From Ardenticatenaceae bacterium (lineage in GTDB: Bacteria > Chloroflexota > Anaerolineae > Promineifilales > Promineifilaceae): DNA of 64,000 nt. The position numbers and the translations under genes were made by a program. Below, one piece after another: positions 50,242 through 57,906 of this stretch. The DNA lies in assembly GCA_020634565.1 (NCBI GenBank), contig JACKBN010000001.1, positions 620,001 to 684,000 of the forward strand. Direction: 5' to 3'. The notes beneath the pieces are model-generated. The model ran no database searches. It saw only the letters and a program-made list of their open reading frames with translations, and had not been told where the DNA came from. Positions within the stretch are counted from its first letter, which is position 1. Every line of letters starts with the position of its first letter.

Positions 50242-53200
50242 ATGAAAACGTCGCGAACATTGTCCCCATTTACCAACCTTCAATTCCGCTATCCGTTCCG
50301 CAAATACCAGCAGATGGTGCTGGAAGTAGTGGAACGCGGCGATGGCGACTACAAGCACCACATCGTGGCCCCGCCCGGTGCCGGGAAAACAATTGTGGGG
50401 CTGGAACTGGTGCGCAGATTCGGCCGTCCCGCCCTCGTTTTTGCCCCCACCACCACCATCCAGCGCCAATGGCAGGAAAAAGCCGCCCTCTTCACCGACG
50501 ATGCCGCCTGGCTGGCTGAACACACCAGCCTCGACGCCAGCCGTCTCGCCGACATCACCATCCTCACCTACCAAATTCTCTCCACGCCCGGCGAGAACCT
50601 GGACTTTGTGGAGCGCATCGCCCAAAACCGCTGGGCGGATGATTTACTGCGCAGCGGGCAGGTGGAAACGGAAGACGAAGCGCAGCAGCGCATCACCACG
50701 CTGCAAGCTGCCAATCCCCAAGCCGCCAAACGAGAAGTAAGCAAGCGCTACCGGCGCATCAAGCGCGAATTTTTGCAGAAGCCAGATTTTGACGGCCGTC
50801 AGTTCCTCCATCCCAACGCCCGCGACCTGATTGACCGGATTGTGGCCCTCGGCGTGGGCACGATTATTTTGGACGAATGCCATCACCTGCTCGACTATTG
50901 GGCGTTCATCCTGCGCGAGCTCATCCGCGAGTTGCCCGGTGTGCAGGTGGTGGGCCTCACGGCCACGCTGCCCGACCCCGGCAGCCAAAGCGAGTACGAA
51001 AATTACGATTCCCTGCTGGGCGAGGTCGATTTTGAAGTGCCGACGCCCGCCGTCGTCAAGGAAGGTAATCTGGCACCGTACCGTGATTTGGTCTACTTTT
51101 GCGAACCCTCCAAGCGGGAGATGGCGTATCTCAAGAAGATTCAGGGACATTTTGAAACGGCCGTTTCCACCATCACCACCACGCCCGCCTTCAAAACCTG
51201 GGCTGCCGCCGTGCTGCCCCCCGCCGCTGAATTTACCGAGTTCTTCAACCGCGAACCGCTGCTATGCATTGCGGCTGTGAAATTTGGCTTGGCCCAAGAG
51301 GAGATTGGGGATCGGAGATTAGAGATTGAAAGCAACCAATCTCCAGTCTCCAATCTCCAATCTCTCCCAATAATCGCCGAAATGCTGGAACCACTCACCG
51401 TAGACGATTGGCTCACGCTGCTGGAAACGTTCGCCCTGCGCGTCCTCAAAATTAGCGCCAACAAGGCCGACCAGACGCTGTATCGTCAACTGCGCGACGC
51501 GCTGCTGGGCTTTGGCATCACCATCACCGAGAGCGGCATCCGCCACCAGCGTTCTCCCGGCGATTTGGTGTTGGCCCTGTCCGAATCCAAGGACGCTGCG
51601 ACGGCCGCCATCCTGCGGGCGGAACTGGCGCAGCTAGGGCCGCAGCTCCGTGCCGTCGTCATTACCGATTTTGAGCGGATGAGCGCCCGCAACCGCCGCC
51701 TGCAAGACGTGCTCGACCCCGACGCGGGCAGCGCCGTGCGCGTCTTCCGCCACCTCATCGCCGATGAAACGACCAACCAGCTCGATCCGGTGCTGGTGAC
51801 CGGCAAAGTGGTGCTGGTAGATGCCGACCAGCGGGAGCAGCTGGAGGCGGGCGTTCGCGAGTGGGTAGCCCAGCACAACGCCCGCTTTAGCTGGGAGTGG
51901 CAACCCACCAGCGATCCGCGCGTACTGGAGTTGGCGGGCAGTGGCCCCGATTGGGGCTCGCGCACTTACGTGTCGCTGCTCACGAACCTGTTTGAGCAGG
52001 GCGTGACCCGCTGTTTGGTGGGCACGCGCGGCATCTTTGGCGAGGGATGGGATGCGCTGTCGCTCAACACGCTGGTGGATTTGACCTCGGTGACGACGAG
52101 CACCGGCGTGCAGCAAATTCGCGGACGCACCATTCGCCTGGACCCTAACTGGCCGCGCAAGGTGGCCCATAATTGGGATGTGGTCTGCGTCAGCAAAAAG
52201 TTCGACAAGGGAGATGCGGATTTGCGCCGCTTTGTGGCCCGTCATGCCCACACCTGGGGTATTGTGGTGCGGGGGCCATGGCAGGATTTGGGAGAAGCGG
52301 TGGCAACGGCCGTTGCGGGGGCCATCCCTGGTCTTTCCATGCAGGGACAAGTGGTGCGCGGCGTGGGGCATGTGGACATGGAGCTAGCCACAGAACTAGG
52401 CATGAAGCCGTTCAAACATATTCAGTTCGACAGCTTTACGAATCGCATGCTTAAAGCGACAACGAAGCGGGACAAAGTGTACGATTTGTGGGAGGTAGGC
52501 GCGCCGTATTCCAATTTTGCCTACCGCGTCACCCAGGTGGAGCCGCAAGACATCAAATTCCAGACTGTTTTTCGGGTGCGTGAATCGCTGCGAGCGATGG
52601 CCTGGCGGCTGGTGGCCAACATTGCGGCCGTGGCGGGCATCATCTGGCTGTATGGCGGGCAGGCGCTGGCCTCGTTGGGGGAGATGCCGGGTAGCTGGTT
52701 TTTGCTGGGGGGAACGGCCGTTCTCATCCTGGGCATCGTCATTGGCACGGCAGTTAACGCTGTGGGCATCTGGAAATTGTTCAAGCGCGCCTTTGTGGAG
52801 CTACCCGCCGACGATATTTTGCTAGACATGGGTCGCGCGCTCATGGCTGGCCTGCGCGAGGCGGGCGTCATCAGCCACAACCTGAACGAAAATTATGTGC
52901 GCGTCGTGGCCACACCAGAAGGCGGTTACCAGGTATTTCTCGATTACGCTTCGCCGGAGGATTCAGACACATTTTCCCGCGCCTACCAGCAAATATTGGG
53001 GCCGCTGGGCGATGCGCGGTATCTGATTGTGCGGGATGCGGGGTCGATTCGGAATCCAATTTACCGGGGGATGTGGTTGGGGATACGGCCGTTCTTACCC
53101 AATCTCGACGAACGCGCCTACCATGCCGTGCCAGACATTTTAGCCTCACACAAAAAGCGGGCCGAAGCACTGGCAAAATTCTGGCGGCAGTACGTGGGCG

Positions 53201-53310
53201 GCGGCGAACTCATCTACACCCGCCGCGCCGAAGGGCGAGAAGTTTTGTTACAGGCAAGGAGTAAGCAACACGGCCGTATTCGCCAAATGGCCTTTGAGCT
53301 TTGGAAATAG
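50242..53310 (+). CDS. Superfamily 2 helicase with two C-terminal membrane segments
   Basis: 1022 residues. The helicase core starts with HHIVAPPGAGKTIVGLELV (motif I), LVFAPTTTIQRQWQ (Ia) and IILDECHHLLDYW (II), then QQIRGRTIRLDPNWP (VI) near residue 635. Between motifs lies an in-frame repeat insert (51301-51368). After the core, two hydrophobic helices (about 787-807 and 822-846) separate a C-terminal domain of about 170 residues with IGPLGDARYLIVRD-like strands. A DEAD/DEAH-type helicase tethered to the membrane is unusual. Start ATG 50242 (MKTSRT) is preferred over TTG 50227. Substrate unknown. Confidence 0.8.
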   Translation: MKTSRTLSPFTNLQFRYPFRKYQQMVLEVVERGDGDYKHHIVAPPGAGKTIVGLELVRRFGRPALVFAPTTTIQRQWQEKAALFTDDAAWLAEHTSLDASRLADITILTYQILSTPGENLDFVERIAQNRWADDLLRSGQVETEDEAQQRITTLQAANPQAAKREVSKRYRRIKREFLQKPDFDGRQFLHPNARDLIDRIVALGVGTIILDECHHLLDYWAFILRELIRELPGVQVVGLTATLPDPGSQSEYENYDSLLGEVDFEVPTPAVVKEGNLAPYRDLVYFCEPSKREMAYLKKIQGHFETAVSTITTTPAFKTWAAAVLPPAAEFTEFFNREPLLCIAAVKFGLAQEEIGDRRLEIESNQSPVSNLQSLPIIAEMLEPLTVDDWLTLLETFALRVLKISANKADQTLYRQLRDALLGFGITITESGIRHQRSPGDLVLALSESKDAATAAILRAELAQLGPQLRAVVITDFERMSARNRRLQDVLDPDAGSAVRVFRHLIADETTNQLDPVLVTGKVVLVDADQREQLEAGVREWVAQHNARFSWEWQPTSDPRVLELAGSGPDWGSRTYVSLLTNLFEQGVTRCLVGTRGIFGEGWDALSLNTLVDLTSVTTSTGVQQIRGRTIRLDPNWPRKVAHNWDVVCVSKKFDKGDADLRRFVARHAHTWGIVVRGPWQDLGEAVATAVAGAIPGLSMQGQVVRGVGHVDMELATELGMKPFKHIQFDSFTNRMLKATTKRDKVYDLWEVGAPYSNFAYRVTQVEPQDIKFQTVFRVRESLRAMAWRLVANIAAVAGIIWLYGGQALASLGEMPGSWFLLGGTAVLILGIVIGTAVNAVGIWKLFKRAFVELPADDILLDMGRALMAGLREAGVISHNLNENYVRVVATPEGGYQVFLDYASPEDSDTFSRAYQQILGPLGDARYLIVRDAGSIRNPIYRGMWLGIRPFLPNLDERAYHAVPDILASHKKRAEALAKFWRQYVGGGELIYTRRAEGREVLLQARSKQHGRIRQMAFELWK
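51301..51368 (+). repeat. Iterated-word hairpin inside the helicase coding sequence
   Basis: GAGATTGGGGATCGGAGATT and AGAGATTG on the left pair with CAATCTCC, AGTCTCC and AATCTCCAATCTC on the right, at about 24 of 28 positions. It stays in frame and encodes EIGDRRLEIESNQSPVSNLQS. The word CCAATCTCCAATCTC is the one found in the GT4 gene at about 15592. Confidence 0.75.
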
Positions 53311-53314
53311 CTGG

Positions 53315-54328
53315 TTACTGCTGTTGTTGTTGCTGTTGGTGCTGATCATCCGGTGGATTGGGCGCGTGCCACTCGACGGCTTCCAAAATCTGGCCGGTGT
53401 GCGCCGCTGGTTCATCCGTCCGGTCTACCCAAACCCCCACATCTAATTCGCTTTCCGCATCACCGCGAAAGACGCCGCGCGTCGGCGGTACGTCAGCATA
53501 ATCGCGGCCCACGGCCACGCGAATGTGGCGCTCTTCAGCGATGAGGTTGTTGGTGGGATCAAAGCCAATCCAGCCCAGTTCCGGCAACCATGCCTCGACC
53601 CAGGCGTGGGACGCATCTTCCAGCGAGCGGTCTTTGTCATCCCGATGGAACAGGTAGCCGCTGACATAGCGGCAGGGAATCTTCACCTGGCGCACCAGGG
53701 CAATCATGATATGGGCAAAATCCTGGCACACGCCTTCACGGCGGCCCAATGCTTCATCAATGGGGGAGTCAACCTGGGTACTTTGGGGCACGTAATCGAA
53801 ATATTCGTAAACGGCCGTGTTCAACCAGCGCAGCAGTGTCAGCGGATCCATGCGCCGTTCCAGCCCAATCTCCTGCGCCATAGCCAACAGTCGCTGTGTT
53901 GGCCTGGCAAAGTGACTCGGCGACAAATAATCCCAAAAGGTCAGCGCCAAATTGGCCGCCGCCAAGGTATCCCAACTCTTTGAGGTTAACGTAGACGGCA
54001 ATGGCGCATGACGATGGCAGGCCACCACCGTATCTGTTTTCATCAACAGCTGATCGTGCCGCCCCGGCGTATTAAAATGATGCACCCGGTTGCCCATAAA
54101 ATCTTCGTAGGTCATTACGCGGGCCTGCGGTTCCACCACCAGCTTAAACGAGTGACACTGCTGCTGCTCATCAGAAATGGGCTGCATGCGCACTTCCATA
54201 AACCCCTCCGTCACGGCACGGCTGTAGCGGAAGCGCGTATGGTGCTGAATGCGATAATGGACAGGTGCACTTGTAGCCGTTTGTCGGCGCTGCCATTGCA
54301 TGGGGGTCTCGGATGGAACACCTTTCAT
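53315..54328 (-). CDS. Transglutaminase-like protein of the ATP-grasp/alpha-E cluster
   Basis: 337 residues. An N-terminal beta domain YRIQHHTRFRYSRAVTEGFMEVRMQP is followed by a transglutaminase core with GVCQDFAHIMIALVRQVKIPCRYVSGYLFH (catalytic Cys), DASHAWVEAWLPELGWIGFDPTNN (His and Asp). The C-terminus is a Gln-rich tail (QQQQQQ) just before the stop. It is the third gene of an operon reading ATP-grasp, alpha-E, transglutaminase. This set is widespread; it is proposed to make or modify a peptide, but the reaction is not established. Confidence 0.9.
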   Translation of the reverse strand: MKGVPSETPMQWQRRQTATSAPVHYRIQHHTRFRYSRAVTEGFMEVRMQPISDEQQQCHSFKLVVEPQARVMTYEDFMGNRVHHFNTPGRHDQLLMKTDTVVACHRHAPLPSTLTSKSWDTLAAANLALTFWDYLSPSHFARPTQRLLAMAQEIGLERRMDPLTLLRWLNTAVYEYFDYVPQSTQVDSPIDEALGRREGVCQDFAHIMIALVRQVKIPCRYVSGYLFHRDDKDRSLEDASHAWVEAWLPELGWIGFDPTNNLIAEERHIRVAVGRDYADVPPTRGVFRGDAESELDVGVWVDRTDEPAAHTGQILEAVEWHAPNPPDDQHQQQQQQQ

Positions 54329-54359
54329 AACCTCTTCTCCATAGACGGTCGTTTGTTAG

Positions 54360-55304
54360 TTACACAGGCAGCTCTTCGGCCACGGGAAATGAAATATAAA
54401 CCTGGTACAGAGCATCGTGAATTTCCAGGCATTGCAGTTTGATATCCTGCAAAAACTGGTCAAGGCCTGCCTCCATAATTTCGTCAATCTGGCTGAACTG
54501 CAACGAGGATTGCAGCCGCCCGGCCTTGCGGTTAAGCTGCTGATTACGGCGCGATTTGGTGATCTGCCCGATTTGGGCCAGCGAGTTCCGCATCATATTC
54601 ACGGAAAAGTGCAGCGAATGGGGGAACTCGGCATTGAGCAGCAGAAATTCAGCAATGTGGGTAGCCACGAGATCGGCCGTATACACTTTGCAATATGCCT
54701 CAAAAGCAGTGCAGCTTTTCAGCAGGGCAATCCAGTCCAGGTAATCTTCCCGATGAGGCGGGCGATTGTTAATGGCCAAAAACTGGGTGCTCATCAGCTG
54801 CAAGATGGACGTGGCCCGCTCGATGTAGTTGCCCAACTGCATGAACTGCCAGCCTTCGTCATGGTTCATGGTGGCATGCGAGATGCCATTGATGAGATGA
54901 ATCTGCTGGATGAGTTGATGCATGTAAACCTGGGGCTGACCGCGCCACTGTCGCCACGGCCGTTTCATGAGCAAGTAGAGCTGGTTAATGTGCGTCCACG
55001 CCTCTGAGCTGAGCTGCTCCCGCACCTGCCGCGCATTTTCGCGCGCCTGCATCACGCATGAGGCCATAGAGTTCGGATGATCATCCTGCACAATCAACCG
55101 CAAAGCTGCATCTGGCTCAAACAGCGTCTCATCATCTACCGGCATATTCAAATTTTGCAGCAGCAGATGATATCGTTCCTGCTGCATCTGGCTCGACTGA
55201 TCCAGGATCAGGTCAAAATAGACGCTGGTCAGGCGGGCCGTATGCTCCGCCCGCTCCAGGTAACGGCTGAGCCAGTAGAGACTATCAGCAACTCGTGACA
55301 GCAT
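54360..55304 (-). CDS. Alpha-E domain protein
   Basis: 314 residues, all-helical, starting MLSRVADSLYWLSRYLERAEHTARL, the exact start signature of alpha-E proteins, and ending with a helical stretch before FPVAEELPV. The ATG at 55304 is chosen over 55316 by family comparison. Middle gene of the three-gene cluster; gaps of 31 and 32 bases to the neighbours suggest one operon. Confidence 0.9.
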   Translation of the reverse strand: MLSRVADSLYWLSRYLERAEHTARLTSVYFDLILDQSSQMQQERYHLLLQNLNMPVDDETLFEPDAALRLIVQDDHPNSMASCVMQARENARQVREQLSSEAWTHINQLYLLMKRPWRQWRGQPQVYMHQLIQQIHLINGISHATMNHDEGWQFMQLGNYIERATSILQLMSTQFLAINNRPPHREDYLDWIALLKSCTAFEAYCKVYTADLVATHIAEFLLLNAEFPHSLHFSVNMMRNSLAQIGQITKSRRNQQLNRKAGRLQSSLQFSQIDEIMEAGLDQFLQDIKLQCLEIHDALYQVYISFPVAEELPV

Positions 55305-55336
55305 TGCGCCCTCCATTTTCCTCGCAAGAAGCAGTG

Positions 55337-56794
55337 TTATTCATACAGCACCCAGGTATCCTTACTGCCCCCGCCCTGCGACGAATTAACCACCAGCGAC
55401 CCCCGCTTTAGCGCCACGCGGGTTAAGCCGCCAGGGATGATACGCACCTCATCGCCGTACAAAATATACGGCCGAAAATCCACATGCCGTGAATCAATCT
55501 CCCCGTCCACAAAGCAGGGGGAGCGGGACAGCGCCAACGTCGGTTGGGCAATGTAGTTACGTGGATGAGCCAAAATTTGCTCGCGGAACTTGGCTTGCTC
55601 TTCTTTGGTGCTGTGCGGCCCAATCAGCATACCGTAGCCACCGGATTCGCCCACGGCTTTCACCACCAGCTTATCCAGATTTTCCAGCACGTAACTGCGC
55701 TGGCTCTCATCTTCCAGCAGATAAGTTTGGATGTTGGGCAAAATCGCCTCTTCGCCCAAGTAATATTTGATGATTTTAGGCACGTAGGCATACATCGCCT
55801 TGTCATCCGCCACGCCGGTACCGATGGCGTTGGCCAGCGACACATTGCCGGCCCGGTATGCGTTAAACAGCCCGGACACGCCCAAAGCCGAATCATGCCG
55901 AAAGGCCAGCGGGTCCAGAAAATCGTCGTCGATGCGACGGTAAATCACGTCTACGCGCTGCAAACCAGCGGTGGTACGCATGTAAACCACGTTGTTGTGC
56001 ACCAGCAAATCGCGCCCTTCCACCAGCTCCACACCCATCTGCCGCGCCAAAAAGGTATGCTCAAAGTAGGCGGAATTGTAGACGCCGGGCGTCAGCACCA
56101 CTACCACAGGATCGGTGGCGTGTTTGGGCGCCAGCGCCTTCAGCGTGGCCAGCAACGCCTGCCCGTATTGGTCAGTGGGGCGCACGCCGTAGCCGCCAAA
56201 CAGGGTGGGGAAGATGCGCTTCATCACCTGGCGATTGGCCAGCATGTAGGAAACGCCGCTGGGCACGCGCAGGTTGTCTTCCAGCACGGCAAAGCTGCCG
56301 TCTTCAATACGTACCAAATCGGTGCCCACCACAGAAATGTAGATGCCGTTGGGCACCTGCACCCCACGCATTTCGCGGCGGTAATGTTGGCTGGTGTAGA
56401 TTAGCTCGGGGGGAACGATGCCGTCGTTGATGATACGGCCGTCTCCATACACATCTTGCAAAAAGAGATTCAGCGCCGTAATGCGCTGCTTCAGGCCAGA
56501 TTCAATCGTTTCCCATTCGTCACTGGTGATGATGCGGGGCAGCAAATCATAAGGGAAAATGCGCTCGGTGCCCTTCTCATTGCCGTAGACGGTGAAGGTA
56601 ATGCCTTGATGCAAAAAGGAATTGTCGGCTGCTTGCTGATACTGCTCCAACGCTTCCGGAGATAGTTCAAGCAGTCGTTTAAAAAGCGCCGCATATTGGG
56701 GACGCGGCAAAGCATCATCGGTAAACATTTCGTCAAAGAAATGCGCGTCCAGTTGGTAATTGGCAAAAAAGGAAGGCAGAGACGATAGCGTCAT
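55337..56794 (-). CDS. Circularly permuted ATP-grasp protein
   Basis: 485 residues from MTLSSLP at 56794; two further ATGs lie upstream (56806, 56833). Motifs of CP_ATPgrasp_2: GITFTVYGNEKGTERIFPYDLLPRII, GIYISVVGTDLVRIEDGSFAVLEDNLRVPSGVSYMLANR, TTAGLQRVDVIYRRIDDDFLDPL and a C-terminal LALSRSPCFVDGEIDSRHVDFRPYILYG. These bind ATP-Mg and form amide bonds. First gene of the cluster with alpha-E and transglutaminase proteins. Confidence 0.9.
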   Translation of the reverse strand: MTLSSLPSFFANYQLDAHFFDEMFTDDALPRPQYAALFKRLLELSPEALEQYQQAADNSFLHQGITFTVYGNEKGTERIFPYDLLPRIITSDEWETIESGLKQRITALNLFLQDVYGDGRIINDGIVPPELIYTSQHYRREMRGVQVPNGIYISVVGTDLVRIEDGSFAVLEDNLRVPSGVSYMLANRQVMKRIFPTLFGGYGVRPTDQYGQALLATLKALAPKHATDPVVVVLTPGVYNSAYFEHTFLARQMGVELVEGRDLLVHNNVVYMRTTAGLQRVDVIYRRIDDDFLDPLAFRHDSALGVSGLFNAYRAGNVSLANAIGTGVADDKAMYAYVPKIIKYYLGEEAILPNIQTYLLEDESQRSYVLENLDKLVVKAVGESGGYGMLIGPHSTKEEQAKFREQILAHPRNYIAQPTLALSRSPCFVDGEIDSRHVDFRPYILYGDEVRIIPGGLTRVALKRGSLVVNSSQGGGSKDTWVLYE

Positions 56795-57030
56795 GTGTTT
56801 CCCCATAAAAAAAGCACGAGCAATTGAAAACAACAGCTTCTCGGCCGTTTATACGATTTCAATCGATCGTGCACAAATTCATAATATCTTGTTGTATCTA
56901 TTATTTTAACGTAGGGAGAAAAATCCAACAATCTGGATTATTTAGTTACTCTCCACAAACTTTTGCCAAAAGCTTTGAAACTTAACATAAAAGCTGAGCT
57001 TGAGCGATTTGCTGCGATGATTGGCGTATT

Positions 57031-57185
57031 TTACTTATGATATTGCTCGCCCGCCAGAATGGTGCAGGCACGATACAGCTGCTCCAGCAGCAAAATGCGG
57101 GCCAGTTCGTGGGTAAACGTAAGCGGGGAGAGGGAAATTTCTTCGTGGCAGGCGGCCAGCACATGGTCTGAGAAGCCCTTTGCAC
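57031..57185 (-). pseudogene. Detached copy of the rlmH 3' end
   Basis: On the minus strand it reads KGFSDHVLAACHEEISL and on to ...ILAGEQYHK and TAA at 57031-57033, the last 50 residues of RlmH. It is about 88% identical in DNA and 46 of 50 in protein to the end of the intact rlmH at 60720, with mostly silent differences. There is no start or 5' part. The direct repeat bounds the LysE/LuxR segment 57186-60719. Confidence 0.85.
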
Positions 57186-57290
57186 GTCTAATTTCAGAAG
57201 ACTACCCCTAGGGGGGGTGAACTCCCCCAGCCAAAAATTTACACTCTTTTGCAGATAACGACATGAGATTAATTTGCAAAGGAGAATGTC
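57186..57290. other. Left border of the LysE/LuxR segment
   Basis: Contains CCCCTAGGGGG and GGGGGTGAACTCCCCC, overlapping short palindromes, at about 57206-57233, right next to the truncated rlmH copy, followed by the LysE ribosome site AAAGGAG. Possibly an end structure of an integrated element. Confidence 0.4.
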
Positions 57291-57899
57291 ATGGAACTGA
57301 CAATGGGTTTACTTATGGGATTTGCCTATATGGCTTCACCGGGTCCAATCACAAGTGAAACATTACGTCGAGGAACAATTTTTGGTTTTCCAGCCGCTAT
57401 CTCCTTCCAATTAGGCGGCATGATTGGGCATCTGTTTTATGCGCTCTTGGCCTATTCTGGTGTTCAAGTTTTGTTGAAAATGGGTCAACTGCAGTTGGTT
57501 TTAGGGATTTTTAGTGCTTGTTTGCTCCTTTACCTAGGCATTTCAAGCATAAAAGATCGGAATCTGTTTCTAAAAGAGGTTGATGAAGGAGGTAAACCGG
57601 GCTGCTCAATCATCAACACATTTTTTGCCGGCGGATTAATTTCCATTACGAATCCATTTGCTATTGCGTTTTGGCTTTCGCTAAGCAGCCAAGCAAAAAA
57701 TATTCCGGTTGATTCAGAGATTTTTTTAGCGGGCTTTTTTATTAGCTTAACGGCCGTTGCGGGCGTCATCGTTATCTTGGCATCTTATTTGATGAAACGA
57801 ATCGACATGAAATGGTCTAAATTGATTATTTCAGGGTGTGGTTTGGTCCTAATCGGGTTTGGAATAAAAGTTGGATACTCTATTTTGATGGCTGTGTAG
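57291..57899 (+). CDS. LysE-family amino acid exporter
   Basis: 202 residues with about six membrane helices. MGLLMGFAYMASPGPITSETLRRG at the N-terminus is the LysE/RhtB signature (Pro-Gly-Pro), and GGLISITNPFAIAFWLSL is the second conserved block. Exports amino acids or related metabolites. It lies convergent to the LuxR-type regulator with 7 bases between stops, inside the segment flanked by rlmH ends. ATG with AAAGGAG. Confidence 0.85.
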   Translation: MELTMGLLMGFAYMASPGPITSETLRRGTIFGFPAAISFQLGGMIGHLFYALLAYSGVQVLLKMGQLQLVLGIFSACLLLYLGISSIKDRNLFLKEVDEGGKPGCSIINTFFAGGLISITNPFAIAFWLSLSSQAKNIPVDSEIFLAGFFISLTAVAGVIVILASYLMKRIDMKWSKLIISGCGLVLIGFGIKVGYSILMAV

Positions 57900-57906
57900 G
57901 ACTCAA

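Noticed and set aside
53315..53345. CAG/CTG-type triplet run at the transglutaminase 3' end as an unstable repeat
   Set aside because: It is short and mixed (CAA/CAG) and simply encodes the Gln-rich tail.
56982..57185. Short minus-strand frame as an independent gene
   Set aside because: It is another frame of the detached rlmH 3' end and has no support of its own.
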